Under the pieces are notes generated by a model. It was not told the DNA's origin and did not search any database. It saw only the letters and a list, made by a program, of their open reading frames with translations. A stretch of DNA of 64,000 bases, taken from Anaerococcus rubeinfantis. Its GTDB lineage: Bacteria; Bacillota; Clostridia; Tissierellales; Peptoniphilaceae. The stretch covers positions 248,001-312,000 of the forward strand of contig NZ_LN913016.1 of NCBI RefSeq assembly GCF_001487145.1. Reading direction: 5' to 3'. Made by a program: the position numbers and the translations under genes. Below, in pieces: positions 17,657-27,369 of this stretch. How positions within the stretch are numbered: position 1 is the stretch's first letter; each line of letters starts with the position of its first letter.

Positions 17657-20236
17657 ATGGATAAAAAACTAAAAAAAGATTTTCAAAAGAAAATTATACG
17701 AAATAGGGACGCTCCTGAAAAGAATGTAGATAGTAAACTTGTTCATTCAGATGATTATACCAATAAGATAATTAAAACTAAGGATAGGTTCGGAGATAAA
17801 ATTTCAGAAAAAGAATCTAAACTTATTCATGAGAATGTATTAGCTAAGGATCAAAAACAAGATAAACTAAAAGACTTTCAGAAGGCTAAAAACAAGGAAA
17901 GAATTAGAAAAGAAGTTTTAGATAATAAGGATAAGGCTGGAGAAACAAAACAAGCTAATCTTGAAATAAAGACAGATGAAAACTTTAAACCTGATGAAGA
18001 CTTAGATGTAGACTCCAAAAAGGTGAATTTTGAAAGTGAAAACAGTAGAAATATTAATTCTAATAAACTAACAACAGATGATATTTCAGCTAAGGCTCAA
18101 CCAATAAACAATAAGAAACCATCAAGTAAAAGACAAGTTCTTAAAAATTATGAGGATAAACTTATCCATAGTAAGGATAAATTCCAAGACAAAATCAACG
18201 AGAAAGAGTCTAAGCGAATCCATACAAGTGAAGATAAACCTATCGAAGCAAAGAAAAGTAAGAGAATATATAGAAAAGATAAGCTTGTTAAAGATGAAGT
18301 AAGTAAGAACGAGAGTAATTCTATCATTGATAAAAAGCAAAAGCAGAAGATTTATCAAGAAAAGAAGTTTAGAGATAAGGAAAAATTTTCTAATGAAATA
18401 GATAAAGAAAATAAGCTAAGCCAAGTTGATACAGATAAAACTTTTGATAATTCTGAGCTTAAAGACGATAATCTTGAATATATAAAAGATGAAAAGGAAA
18501 CGAGCCTTAAACCTTCAGAACAAAAGAAAGTTAACAAGAAGAAAACTTACTACAAAAGAAAAAATTATGAAAGTGATAAATTCACTCGAAAGAAAATCGA
18601 TGACTTAAAAAATGAATCTAAGAAAGTTATAGCGAAAGATTCTAAGAAAGCACAAGATGTTAAAGATTTTATCTCAGATAAAAAAATTGGAGAGCTTGAA
18701 AAGTCTAAAAGCAAGCTAAAGGACAACATCTTAAAGAATAAAACTAAAGGGAGTCTATCTTCTGGAGTTTTATTATCTGGAGCTAAGTCCTCAGAGTTAG
18801 TGAGAGATTATTTAAGTTCAGGATCTGACAATACTGGTGTAGAATCAGGAGAAAAGGTCGCTAATGTAAGTTCTAAACTTCAGCATGGAATAAGAAAGTA
18901 TAAGCTAGACAAAAAGAAAAAGTCCTTAAAAAAGCTATCTAAACTTGATAAGAAAATAAGAAAGAGAAAAAGCAAGTTGGAGTTTAAAAGTGGCTTGGAA
19001 GAATTAAAAAAGTCAGAATCCTATATAAAGAAAAATAGATTTAAGAAGTTTTACCAAAGAAAACAAATGAAGAGCATGATAGCTAAAAAGCACGAAACAA
19101 GACTGGTAGATAGAGTTAAAAAAGCTGTTTTAAGTTTAGGTAAGGCTTCTAAAGAGCTAATCGTAAGAAAAAGTAAGATGGTTCTATTTCTAGTAATAGG
19201 ACTAGGTCTTATGCTATCAATCATGATTGGTGGTGGAAGTGTTGGTATGAGTGGACTAAGCAATTCAGTTAACTCAGTAATGACAACAACATACCTATCA
19301 CAAGATACAGTTCTAAGTGAAGTTAATCAAGAATTTTCATCAATGGAGTATGACCTACAATCACAAATCGAAAGTGTAAAAACAAGTCATCCTGGATATG
19401 ACGAATATATCATAAATAAAGAAGGAGAAATTGGTCATAATACCCATGAACTTTTATCCTATATAACTTCAAGATGTGGAGAAGTAAAATCAGCACCTGA
19501 AGTAAAAGGAATTTTAAAAGAGCTTTTCGATAAGATGTATAAGCTTGATTTTAAGGAAGAAATTGAAATTAGAACAAGAACAGTAGCAAGAACAAGATAT
19601 GATAGTCGTGGTAATCCTTATACTAGCTATGAAAAAGAAGAGTACGAATATAAAAAGTTAATTGTAACTTTAAAGAAAAAAGAAATGGATGAAGTTGTTA
19701 GGGAAATATTTAAAGATTATCCAGACAATGTAGTTCATTATGAAGCTCTTCTTGAAGCTAAGGGAAATATGGGAGATGTTTTTGGATCAGGTAATGGGGA
19801 CTTAGGAGAAATAGTAGACAATCCAAACTTTGGAAATCCTGGTCTTGCTTTTGATTCAGCTACTGCTAAAGCCTTATTTAATGAAGCAGAAAAACATATA
19901 GGGAAAAGATATGTATTTGGAGCAAGTGGACCATCTAACTTTGACTGCTCAGGTTTTGTATGTTGGTCATTTACAAAGTCTGGTGTAAAGAGAATGCCAA
20001 GAACAACTGCATGGAGAATATACAAAGACTATTGTAATCCAGTAAGTCCAAGTGAAGCTCAACCTGGAGATATCATATTTTTCCACTCAACATATAACAG
20101 TGGAACTCCAATATCTCATGTAGGAATATACGCAGGTAACGGAATGATGATTCACGCAGGTGATCCAATTCAATACACATCAATAAATTCAAAATATTGG
20201 AAATCACACTTTTATGGTTTTGGAAGACCAAGATAG
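17657..20236 (+). CDS. NlpC/P60 cell-wall hydrolase of conjugation apparatus (CD1108-like)
   Basis: This 859-residue protein has a 500-residue Lys/Asp/Glu-rich N-terminal region, one membrane helix near 510-530, and a C-terminal NlpC/P60 domain from about 740. The catalytic Cys is in DCSGF (near 766) and the His in SHVGIY (near 821). The hydrolase would open peptidoglycan for the transfer channel, as VirB1 does. The N-terminal region contains a repeated motif (HS.D.F.DKI.EKESK.IH) at about residues 27-60 and 165-195. It follows virB4 by seven bases. Confidence 0.87.
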   Translation: MDKKLKKDFQKKIIRNRDAPEKNVDSKLVHSDDYTNKIIKTKDRFGDKISEKESKLIHENVLAKDQKQDKLKDFQKAKNKERIRKEVLDNKDKAGETKQANLEIKTDENFKPDEDLDVDSKKVNFESENSRNINSNKLTTDDISAKAQPINNKKPSSKRQVLKNYEDKLIHSKDKFQDKINEKESKRIHTSEDKPIEAKKSKRIYRKDKLVKDEVSKNESNSIIDKKQKQKIYQEKKFRDKEKFSNEIDKENKLSQVDTDKTFDNSELKDDNLEYIKDEKETSLKPSEQKKVNKKKTYYKRKNYESDKFTRKKIDDLKNESKKVIAKDSKKAQDVKDFISDKKIGELEKSKSKLKDNILKNKTKGSLSSGVLLSGAKSSELVRDYLSSGSDNTGVESGEKVANVSSKLQHGIRKYKLDKKKKSLKKLSKLDKKIRKRKSKLEFKSGLEELKKSESYIKKNRFKKFYQRKQMKSMIAKKHETRLVDRVKKAVLSLGKASKELIVRKSKMVLFLVIGLGLMLSIMIGGGSVGMSGLSNSVNSVMTTTYLSQDTVLSEVNQEFSSMEYDLQSQIESVKTSHPGYDEYIINKEGEIGHNTHELLSYITSRCGEVKSAPEVKGILKELFDKMYKLDFKEEIEIRTRTVARTRYDSRGNPYTSYEKEEYEYKKLIVTLKKKEMDEVVREIFKDYPDNVVHYEALLEAKGNMGDVFGSGNGDLGEIVDNPNFGNPGLAFDSATAKALFNEAEKHIGKRYVFGASGPSNFDCSGFVCWSFTKSGVKRMPRTTAWRIYKDYCNPVSPSEAQPGDIIFFHSTYNSGTPISHVGIYAGNGMMIHAGDPIQYTSINSKYWKSHFYGFGRPR

Positions 20237-20250
20237 AAGGGAGATATTAT

Positions 20251-20490
20251 GTGAATAGAAAACTTATGAGTATTAGAAATAAGAAGAAAAAAATAGAAGA
20301 GAAATTAAAAGATTTAAATGCAAAATACAAGGAAATTTGCGATGAAGAAATACAAGTTGAAAATGAAGAAATAATTGTAACTCTAAGGAGGAACAATATT
20401 AGCTTGGAAGAATTAATGGAGAAAATCAATGATAGAAAAAGAGAAGAAAAATTAGAAGAAAAGGAGAACATTCATAATGAAGAAATTTAA
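20251..20490 (+). CDS. DUF4315 family small protein
   Basis: A GTG start at 20251 is favoured: GAAGGGA lies 8 bases upstream, and the overlapping ATG at 20249 is followed at once by TGA. The 79-residue product is a charged helical protein with RKLMSIRNKKKKIEEKL and NNISLEELMEKI patterns typical of DUF4315 proteins of conjugative transposons. Function is unknown. It overlaps the next gene by 14 bases. Confidence 0.75.
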   Translation: MNRKLMSIRNKKKKIEEKLKDLNAKYKEICDEEIQVENEEIIVTLRRNNISLEELMEKINDRKREEKLEEKENIHNEEI

Positions 20491-22060
20491 TACGAACAGA
20501 CTAAGAGCCTTTTTTATGGCTCTTTTATTAGTTTTAACATCAACTTCAACTACTAATGTATTAGCTAAAGCTGATGATACAGATGGTAGTAAAAAAGTGA
20601 TAGAGAGTTCAATAAGTAATATTAATGATTTAGAAAATCAAATCAAAGACTTAAATGATAAGAAACAAGAAGACCAATCAAAGATAGATGAATTAAAGGA
20701 AAAGTTAGAATCTTGCAAAGATAATGGAGAGAAACTAAAACAAGAAAAAGCTAAGCTGGAAGAAGAGATTAGAGATAAAGACAATAAGATTGCTCAATTG
20801 AATAAAGAAATTGAGGATCTTAAAAACTCTAATAATGATGAACTAATAGCAGAAATTACTCAGCTTAAAGATGAATTAAAAAGATTACAAGATGAAAATG
20901 CAAAGCTAAAAGAAGATTATTCATCTACAAAATGGGAGTTAGAAGCTGAGAAAGAAAAGGTAGATAAAAACGAAAATAAAATCAAAGAAATGCAAGAAAA
21001 GCTTGAGTCTTTCGAAGAGGAACTTGCAAAGAAGACTAAAGAAATTGAGGATAAAGATAATAAAATTAAGGGTTTGGAAAAAGCTCTTGATGAAAAAGAT
21101 AATAAGATAAAAGAATTAGAGAATAAAAAGAAAGAAACAGAAAATTCTAAGTCAGAATGCTTTAAGAAGATTGAAGAGCTTCAAAAGGCTATTGATAGTT
21201 TAAAAGAATCTTCTGAAAATACTAAAAAAGAATTAGAGGAGAAAATTAAAAGGCTAGAAGAAAAACAAAAAGCTTCTGATGAAGAAATAAAAAAGCTAAA
21301 AGAAGATTTAGATAAGAAAATTGAAGACGCTAAGAAGTTAATCGAGGAAGTAAATAAAAAAGCTAAAGAAGAACTTGAAAAACAAGCTAAAGATGAAAAA
21401 GGAAAAAATCCAAACCAAGACTTATCTAAAAAATTAGATGAACTTTTAAAACTTCAAAAAGAAAACAAAGAGAAAAAAGAAGATGATAAATCTCAAGATA
21501 AAAAATGGGACGAACTTTTAAAAGCTGATGATAAGAACATCTTAAATCAATTTGATCTTAACAAGATGAAAGAGCAAGAAGACCAACAAGGTAAAAAACA
21601 AGTTAAAGATGAAAAAGAATTTGCAGTTTTCCAAGTAGACAAAAACTTTTATAACATTATCAATAAAGATGGTAAGACAACAGTCTATATGGATGTAAAA
21701 ACTTATGTAGATCAAGGAAGAACTATGATTCCAGTAAGATATATTGCATATACTCTAGGTTTTAATGTTGAGTATGACAACTCTACTCGTGAAGCTATTT
21801 TCTCAAATAAGGAGAATAATATCTTAGCTAAAAAGACATTAAGACTAAATATTGATACTGGTGTTATGAAAGATTCAGATGGAAAAGTCTACAATTCAGA
21901 TGTTAAGCCAGTGATTATAAATGGAAGAATTCATGCTTCAATTTCAAATATTGCCAAAGCTTTCGGAGCTAGTCATGGAGATATTAAAGATGGTAAAAAC
22001 CAAACAATAGAATGGGACAATGCTAGAAAAGCAGTCTATGTATTTAAAAATGTAAAATAA
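20477..22060 (+). CDS. Secreted coiled-coil protein with copper-amine-oxidase-N-like domain
   Basis: The 527-residue protein has a signal peptide (basic start, then FFMALLLVLTSTSTTNVLA with cleavage after AKA), a coiled coil of about 330 residues, and a C-terminal domain with MDVKTYVDQGRTMIPVRYIAYTLGF, whose GRTMIPVRYIA pattern marks the stalk-like Cu_amine_oxidN1 fold. Such surface proteins recur downstream of the NlpC/P60 gene in Firmicutes ICEs and may act in cell-cell contact; this role is inferred. Confidence 0.8.
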   Translation: MKKFNTNRLRAFFMALLLVLTSTSTTNVLAKADDTDGSKKVIESSISNINDLENQIKDLNDKKQEDQSKIDELKEKLESCKDNGEKLKQEKAKLEEEIRDKDNKIAQLNKEIEDLKNSNNDELIAEITQLKDELKRLQDENAKLKEDYSSTKWELEAEKEKVDKNENKIKEMQEKLESFEEELAKKTKEIEDKDNKIKGLEKALDEKDNKIKELENKKKETENSKSECFKKIEELQKAIDSLKESSENTKKELEEKIKRLEEKQKASDEEIKKLKEDLDKKIEDAKKLIEEVNKKAKEELEKQAKDEKGKNPNQDLSKKLDELLKLQKENKEKKEDDKSQDKKWDELLKADDKNILNQFDLNKMKEQEDQQGKKQVKDEKEFAVFQVDKNFYNIINKDGKTTVYMDVKTYVDQGRTMIPVRYIAYTLGFNVEYDNSTREAIFSNKENNILAKKTLRLNIDTGVMKDSDGKVYNSDVKPVIINGRIHASISNIAKAFGASHGDIKDGKNQTIEWDNARKAVYVFKNVK

Positions 22061-22074
22061 GAAAGGATAGAAAA

Positions 22075-22935
22075 ATGAATAAGAGTATTAAACGAGGAGT
22101 AGCCATAGCGTTACTCCTTTTTACATTTACAGTACCAGCAACTACATTTGCGATGACAAATGAAGGACAAATAGAAAATCAAAGTGAATCAATATATGAA
22201 CCACAAAAAGAAGAATTTGAAAAAATGTTGAAAGATGATGTTTTTACACCATCAAAAGAAGAAATTCCTTATCAAGATGTTCCAAGAATACCAGGAAATA
22301 CAAGTGAAGCAAACAAGCCTTCAAATAATCCTCCAAAGAAAACCCCACTTGTAAAAGGTGGTAATACTAAGGCAGTAAATAATCTTGCGACACAGGAAAA
22401 TAAGGCAAGAGGTTCAGTAATTGAAAATGTAGATAGGAATGGAAAAGATATTACACCAAGTGGAGATACAGAAAAAGATAAAGAAAATCCAGTAGATGTA
22501 AGACAATTTTTAACATTTCAAACTAAAAGTGGAAAAACTATGCACCTAATAGTGGATCACTCATCAAATCAAGATAATGTAAGGCTATTGACAGAAGTAG
22601 GAGAGCAAGACCTACTTAATATGATTGAATCAGAAGATAAAAACACTTTAAAGGTTGAGGAACCTAAGAAAGAAGAAGTGAAAAAAGAAGAGCCCACTGT
22701 TGTTCCAGTAAAAGAAGAAAAGAAAAGTGGAATAGGTTCATTTCTAATTGTTGCACTTGTAATTGGAGGAGTTATAGGAGCAGGATACTATTTTAAGGTA
22801 GTCAAAGCTAAGGAAGATAAAATGTTGGAAGACTTTGAAGAAGATGATGAAGATTATATTAGTGAGTCAGAAGATGAATCTGACAATGAAGAAAGTAATG
22901 AAGAATCACTAGATGATGACGATGAACTATTATAA
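22075..22935 (+). CDS. DUF4366 / CD1107-like surface membrane protein
   Basis: The 286-residue protein has a signal peptide (AIALLLFTFTVPATTFA), a Pro/Glu/Asn-rich ectodomain, a conserved core (QFLTFQTKSGKTMHLIVDHS and LLNMIE) and a membrane helix at about residues 220-240, ending in an extremely acidic Asp/Glu/Ser tail. This layout is that of DUF4366 (CD1107) proteins of conjugative transposons. It ends the long channel operon. Confidence 0.85.
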   Translation: MNKSIKRGVAIALLLFTFTVPATTFAMTNEGQIENQSESIYEPQKEEFEKMLKDDVFTPSKEEIPYQDVPRIPGNTSEANKPSNNPPKKTPLVKGGNTKAVNNLATQENKARGSVIENVDRNGKDITPSGDTEKDKENPVDVRQFLTFQTKSGKTMHLIVDHSSNQDNVRLLTEVGEQDLLNMIESEDKNTLKVEEPKKEEVKKEEPTVVPVKEEKKSGIGSFLIVALVIGGVIGAGYYFKVVKAKEDKMLEDFEEDDEDYISESEDESDNEESNEESLDDDDELL

Positions 22936-22956
22936 GGATATTAAATTTAAGTACAA

Positions 22957-22996
22957 TTGAACTTTTGTCCCAGATATGATATGATATTTGGGACAA
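22957..22996 (+). promoter_or_regulatory. Promoter with inverted-repeat operator for the AbiE-type pair
   Basis: TTGAAC (22957-22962) and TATGAT (22980-22985) are spaced 17 bases. An inverted repeat TTGTCCCAGA / TTTGGGACAA (22965-22974 and 22987-22996) brackets the -10 element. AbiEi antitoxins are known to repress their own operon by binding inverted repeats, so this is a good candidate operator. Confidence 0.7.
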
Positions 22997-23008
22997 AGGA
23001 GGATTGTA

Positions 23009-23620
23009 ATGAGTTCATATACAGAAAAAATATCAGATAAAATAAATGATTTTGACTCACATAAAGTATTTTTTGCCAATGACTTCTTGGATATTACATC
23101 TTATGATACAGCTAGAAAGACATTGAATAGAATGGTTAATGAAAGAAAAATTAAGCGTATTATTGATGGATTCTATTACAATCCAAGATACAGTGAATTA
23201 ATTGGAGAGTACGAAGCAGTATCAATTCACGAGTTAGCACTTGCTATAGCAAGAAAATACAATTGGAATATTGCACCATATAATAGCACAGCCTTAAACT
23301 TATTAGGACTTTCAACACAAGTACCAACACATTATAAATATATATCTAGTGGAAGATATAAAGAATATAAAATTGGAGATACAATTTTAGAATTTAAAAA
23401 AGTAAATCCGGGAGAAATTGCTAATATGTCCTTAAAGACAGCGACTGTTATTCAAGCAATTAAGTCTTTAGGTAAAGAAAATATTGATGACCAAGTCATA
23501 CAGAAGATAAGAGAAAACTTAAGTGAAAAAGAAAGAACAGACTTAATGAACGAATCAAAATCAGTTCCTGCATGGATATATGAAGTAATAAGGGAAATTT
23601 GTGAGGGTCAAAATGAATAA
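23009..23620 (+). CDS. AbiEi-like type IV antitoxin / DUF6088 transcriptional regulator
   Basis: The 203-residue protein starts at the ATG at 23009, eight bases after GGAGG; an in-frame codon at 22988 is upstream of that site. An N-terminal winged helix (YDTARKTLNRMVNERKIKRI) and a core with YNSTALNLLGLSTQVP match AbiEi/DUF6088 antitoxins. It overlaps the toxin start by 8 bases. It probably autoregulates through the upstream inverted repeat. Confidence 0.85.
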   Translation: MSSYTEKISDKINDFDSHKVFFANDFLDITSYDTARKTLNRMVNERKIKRIIDGFYYNPRYSELIGEYEAVSIHELALAIARKYNWNIAPYNSTALNLLGLSTQVPTHYKYISSGRYKEYKIGDTILEFKKVNPGEIANMSLKTATVIQAIKSLGKENIDDQVIQKIRENLSEKERTDLMNESKSVPAWIYEVIREICEGQNE

Positions 23621-24596
23621 GTTTTATATAGAAAATAAAGATGATTTAAGAGTTTTAATAGTTAATACTGCTGATAAGAAAAATATATCTGAGGCAGTTA
23701 TTGAAAAAGACTATTGGGTTACTTTTATCTTAGACTACCTATTTAATGAAAACAAATGGAGGGAATATTTTACCTTTAAAGGAGGAACATCACTTTCAAA
23801 ATGCTTTGGACTTATAGAAAGATTTTCTGAAGATATAGATTTAATATTAGACTGGCGAGTATTAGGTTATGAAGAAAAAGAACCTTGGTTAGAAAGATCA
23901 AATACCAAACAGGATAAATTCAACAAAGAAGTCAATGAAAAGACTGAAATCTTTTTAAGGGATGAATTTATAAAAGTTTTAGAAGAAGATTTAAAGAACT
24001 TAGGCTTTGAATTTTCTATAGATAGTGTAGACCCACAAACAATTCTATGTAAATATCCTAAAATTTTTGAATCTAATTATTTGACACAAAATATAAGACT
24101 TGAAATAGGAAGTCTTGCAGCATGGACACCTGCAATTGAAGTGGGAATCTTGCCGATAATTGGAGAAGCTTATCCAAATGTATTTAAAGAAAAAACAAGC
24201 ATAAGAACAGTATCAGCAGAGAGAACCTTTTGGGAAAAAGCAACAATTTTGCATCACGAAGCAAATAGACCAGAGTCTTCTCCTATGCCACACAGATATG
24301 CAAGACACTTTTATGACCTATATAAAATAGCAAATTCAGATTTTAAAAACAAAGCCTTAAAGGATAAAGAATTACTAAAGCAAGTGACTGAATTTAAAAT
24401 GAAATTCTACCCTAGAAAGTGGGCAAGGTATGAAGATGCATTAAATGGTAGATTAAGGTTAGTCCCACGAGAGTACCGATTTTCTGAAATAGAAAAAGAT
24501 TATAAGGCTATGTCAGAAATGATATATGGAAACTATCCAAAATTTGAAGAGATTATAAAAGTTCTTCAAGAACTGGAAAAAGAAATTAATAAGTAA
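23613..24596 (+). CDS. AbiEii/AbiGii-family nucleotidyltransferase toxin
   Basis: The 327-residue protein begins at the ATG at 23613 inside the end of the antitoxin gene. The nucleotidyltransferase core GGTSLSK near residue 56 and EDIDLIL near 76 are intact, followed by a SAERTFWEKATILHHE segment characteristic of AbiEii proteins. These toxins modify RNA or act in phage abortive infection and maintain mobile elements. No frameshift or missing motif is visible, so the system looks functional. Confidence 0.88.
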   Translation: MNKFYIENKDDLRVLIVNTADKKNISEAVIEKDYWVTFILDYLFNENKWREYFTFKGGTSLSKCFGLIERFSEDIDLILDWRVLGYEEKEPWLERSNTKQDKFNKEVNEKTEIFLRDEFIKVLEEDLKNLGFEFSIDSVDPQTILCKYPKIFESNYLTQNIRLEIGSLAAWTPAIEVGILPIIGEAYPNVFKEKTSIRTVSAERTFWEKATILHHEANRPESSPMPHRYARHFYDLYKIANSDFKNKALKDKELLKQVTEFKMKFYPRKWARYEDALNGRLRLVPREYRFSEIEKDYKAMSEMIYGNYPKFEEIIKVLQELEKEINK

Positions 24597-24605
24597 ATAG
24601 AATTA

Positions 24606-24631
24606 TCCCGAAAATAATACGATATTCGGGA
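24606..24631 (+). repeat. Inverted repeat downstream of the toxin gene
   Basis: Arms TCCCGAA and TTCGGGA are separated by 12 AT-rich bases containing TACGAT. The layout resembles the TGTCCCA/TGGGACA repeat that overlaps the promoter upstream of the antitoxin. It may be a second regulator site or a weak terminator, as no T run follows directly. Confidence 0.45.
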
Positions 24632-24641
24632 GAAATACTTT

Positions 24642-24672
24642 GAGCGAGAGAGAAATCTTTCGCTCTTTTTTT
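24642..24672 (+). terminator. Leader terminator upstream of topB
   Basis: Arms GAGCGAGAG and CTTTCGCTC pair over 9 bp and continue into a T-rich run. The GGAGG ribosome binding site of topB lies 8-10 bases downstream, so the hairpin sits in the leader rather than at the end of the preceding gene. Confidence 0.75.
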
Positions 24673-24689
24673 AATTTATGGAGGTATTA

Positions 24690-26411
24690 ATGGAGTTAGT
24701 AATAGCAGAAAAGCCAAGTGTAGCAGTTACAATTGCAAAAGTAATTGGAGCAAGAACAAGAAAAAATGGATATTATGAGGGGAATGGATACATTGTTTCA
24801 TGGTGTGTCGGTCATTTAATTCAAATGGCAAGTCCAGATAAGATAGACGAAAAATGGAAGAAATGGACAATAGACACTCTTCCTATAATTCCAGAAGAAT
24901 ATATTTATGAAGTATCTAAAAGCACTAAGAAACAATATGGAGTTTTAAAGAAACTTTTAAACGATAAGAACATCGACACAGTTATAAATGCTTGTGATGC
25001 TGGAAGAGAGGGAGAACTTATTTTTAGGCTTGTATATAATCAAGCTAAATGTAAGAAGAAAATTCAAAGACTTTGGATATCTTCAATGGAAAACAAAGCT
25101 ATTGAAGATGGCTTTAGAAATCTTAAAGACGGAGAAAGCTTTGAAGACTTATATAGATCAGCAAGTGCAAGAGCAATTGCAGATTGGCTGGTAGGAATGA
25201 ATTTAAGTAGGCTTTATTCTTGCATTTACAAGGAAACATATTCAGTTGGTAGAGTACAAACACCAACTCTATATTTAATAGCTAAAAGGGATAGTGAAAT
25301 AAACCTATTTAAGAAGCAAAAATATTATACAGTTGACCTATCTTATGGGGGATTGAAACTTGTATCAGATAGGATTGATAAAATTGAAGTTGCAGAACAA
25401 CTATTAAATCTACTAGAAGATGAAATAGTTATTACAGAGGTAGAAGATAAAGAAATAAGCACAAAACCAGATAAGCCTTATGATCTCACTACCTTACAAA
25501 GAGAAGCAAATAAATATTTTGGGTATTCAGCAAATGATACTTTAAATCTAGCACAAGGTTTGTATGAAAAAAAGTTAATCACATACCCAAGAACGGATAG
25601 CAGGTATTTAACCGATGATATGGTTACTACTATGAAAGAATTATTAGAAAGATTTGAAGAAGATTTTAAAATCAATGAATCAAACTTTAAGTCTATTTTT
25701 AATTCATCTAAAGTTACAGACCACTATGCGATTATTCCTACTATATCAGGTATTGGAAAAGCCAAAGATTTATCTGATAAAGAAAGTAAAATCTATAATC
25801 TAATTAAGAATAAATTACTTGCTTCATGTTCGGATAACTTAATGGAATCTAGCAGAAAAATCAGATATGAATATGACAAGTTTAACTTTAATGCAAGTGG
25901 CAAGACTGTAATAGATGAAGGTTATACAAAGTATCTAAAGACTTATGGAAAAGAAGGACAAGAAAATGAATTACCAGATATAAAGACTGGAGATAAAATT
26001 AAGCTAACTTTTAAAAATATATCTGAGAAATTTACAAAAGCTCCAAGCCATTATAATGAAAATACACTTTTAAAGGCTATGGAGAATGCAGGAGTAGAGT
26101 CTTTGGATAAAGAAATAGAAGTAGAAAGAAAAGGCTTAGGAACGCCAGCAACAAGAGCAGGAATTATTGAAAATCTTATCCATAAGGATCTTATAAGAAG
26201 AGATAAGAAAAATCTACTTGTAACAGAAAAAGGCAATAGACTTGTATCGATTGTAGAGAATAAGTTTAAGTCGGCAGAAACAACATCTGAATGGGAAATG
26301 AAACTTGCAAAGATTAGTTCTGGTGAAGTAGATAAAGAAGACTTTTTAAGAGAAATAGAAGATAGTATAAGGGAGCTTGTAGATAGGTACAAGAATAATC
26401 TAAATGAATAA
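24690..26411 (+). CDS. topB: DNA topoisomerase III (type IA)
   Basis: The 573-residue enzyme starts at ATG 24690; the upstream ATG at 24678 overlaps the GGAGGT site. The TOPRIM signature (ACDAGREGELIFR, near residue 101) and active-site Tyr in TYPRTDSRY (near 298) are present. TopB-like topoisomerases are standard in Tn1549-like elements and may resolve replication or transfer intermediates. The gene overlaps the methyltransferase by 8 bases. Confidence 0.93.
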   Translation: MELVIAEKPSVAVTIAKVIGARTRKNGYYEGNGYIVSWCVGHLIQMASPDKIDEKWKKWTIDTLPIIPEEYIYEVSKSTKKQYGVLKKLLNDKNIDTVINACDAGREGELIFRLVYNQAKCKKKIQRLWISSMENKAIEDGFRNLKDGESFEDLYRSASARAIADWLVGMNLSRLYSCIYKETYSVGRVQTPTLYLIAKRDSEINLFKKQKYYTVDLSYGGLKLVSDRIDKIEVAEQLLNLLEDEIVITEVEDKEISTKPDKPYDLTTLQREANKYFGYSANDTLNLAQGLYEKKLITYPRTDSRYLTDDMVTTMKELLERFEEDFKINESNFKSIFNSSKVTDHYAIIPTISGIGKAKDLSDKESKIYNLIKNKLLASCSDNLMESSRKIRYEYDKFNFNASGKTVIDEGYTKYLKTYGKEGQENELPDIKTGDKIKLTFKNISEKFTKAPSHYNENTLLKAMENAGVESLDKEIEVERKGLGTPATRAGIIENLIHKDLIRRDKKNLLVTEKGNRLVSIVENKFKSAETTSEWEMKLAKISSGEVDKEDFLREIEDSIRELVDRYKNNLNE

Positions 26412-27369
26412 GATGAAGATATTAGAGCTTTTCGGTGGCATAGGTGCTATTAGAAAGGCTTTTATTAATTTAAAGATATCTTATGAAGTAGTTGATTATA
26501 TAGAAATAGATAAGGCTTGTGTTAAATCTTACAACGCACTTTATGGAGAAGATTATAAAGCAAAATCAGTAGTAGGATATAAAGCACCTAATGAAAAGAT
26601 AGACTTAATTATGCATGGAAGTCCTTGCCAAGACTTTTCAAGAATAGGAAAAAAGCAGGGAGGAGTAAAGAATTCAGGAACTAGATCAAGCTTACTATTT
26701 GAAACAATTAGAATAATAAAAGAAATGAAAGAAAAACCTAAATGGATAATTTGGGAAAATGTAAAGGGAGTCCTTGATAGAAATATGAGGGACTCCTTTT
26801 TTATTTATCTAAAGGAGTTAGAAGACCTTGGATATGAAAGTAAGTATGAAATTTTAAATGCAATGGACTTTGGGATACCTCAACAAAGGGAGAGGATATT
26901 TGTTGTTTCATGTCTAGGAGCAAATAACTTTTCTTTTAATAAATTGGAGAGGAAAGAAACAAGACCACTAAGTGAATTTTTAGAAAAGGATGTAAGTGAA
27001 CTTTATACAATGACCCAACCTTATATGCTGAAATTTTTAAACAAAGGCATAGATAATAGTTTTAGAGGGCGACTCAAAGTGATTAAAGATTTTTCTTATA
27101 CTATTTCTACAAAACAAATGAGAGTACCAAATTCTGGAATAATAGATATTGGAAATGGTAAATATAGGTATTTAACAGAAAGAGAATGTCTAAGACTCAT
27201 GGGTTTTGATGATAGAGATATAGACAAACTAGAAGAAGTACATCCAAGAAGAAAAAATTGCACCTCAAGTAAACTATATAAGCAGGCCGGCAATTCTATT
27301 GTGGTTAATATTTTAATGGCGATTATAAAAGAAATTCATAGAATGGAGGTAGGAAATGCAAGTAAATGA
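26404..27369 (+). CDS. DNA (cytosine-5) methyltransferase
   Basis: The 321-residue protein has C5-methyltransferase motifs: [14 protein letters not shown] (SAM motif I), catalytic GSPCQDFS near residue 73, WENVKG near 118, and a C-terminal GNSIVV motif. No restriction endonuclease is adjacent, so it is an orphan that may mask the element from host restriction after transfer. It overlaps topB and the methylase-helicase gene by 8 and 14 bases. Confidence 0.93.
   Translation: MNKMKILELFGGIGAIRKAFINLKISYEVVDYIEIDKACVKSYNALYGEDYKAKSVVGYKAPNEKIDLIMHGSPCQDFSRIGKKQGGVKNSGTRSSLLFETIRIIKEMKEKPKWIIWENVKGVLDRNMRDSFFIYLKELEDLGYESKYEILNAMDFGIPQQRERIFVVSCLGANNFSFNKLERKETRPLSEFLEKDVSELYTMTQPYMLKFLNKGIDNSFRGRLKVIKDFSYTISTKQMRVPNSGIIDIGNGKYRYLTERECLRLMGFDDRDIDKLEEVHPRRKNCTSSKLYKQAGNSIVVNILMAIIKEIHRMEVGNASK

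Noticed and set aside
24988-25194. A 68-codon plus-strand frame within topB.
   Set aside because: It overlaps the conserved TOPRIM coding region in another frame and, unlike the 28140 frame, has no convincing ribosome binding site or family pattern.
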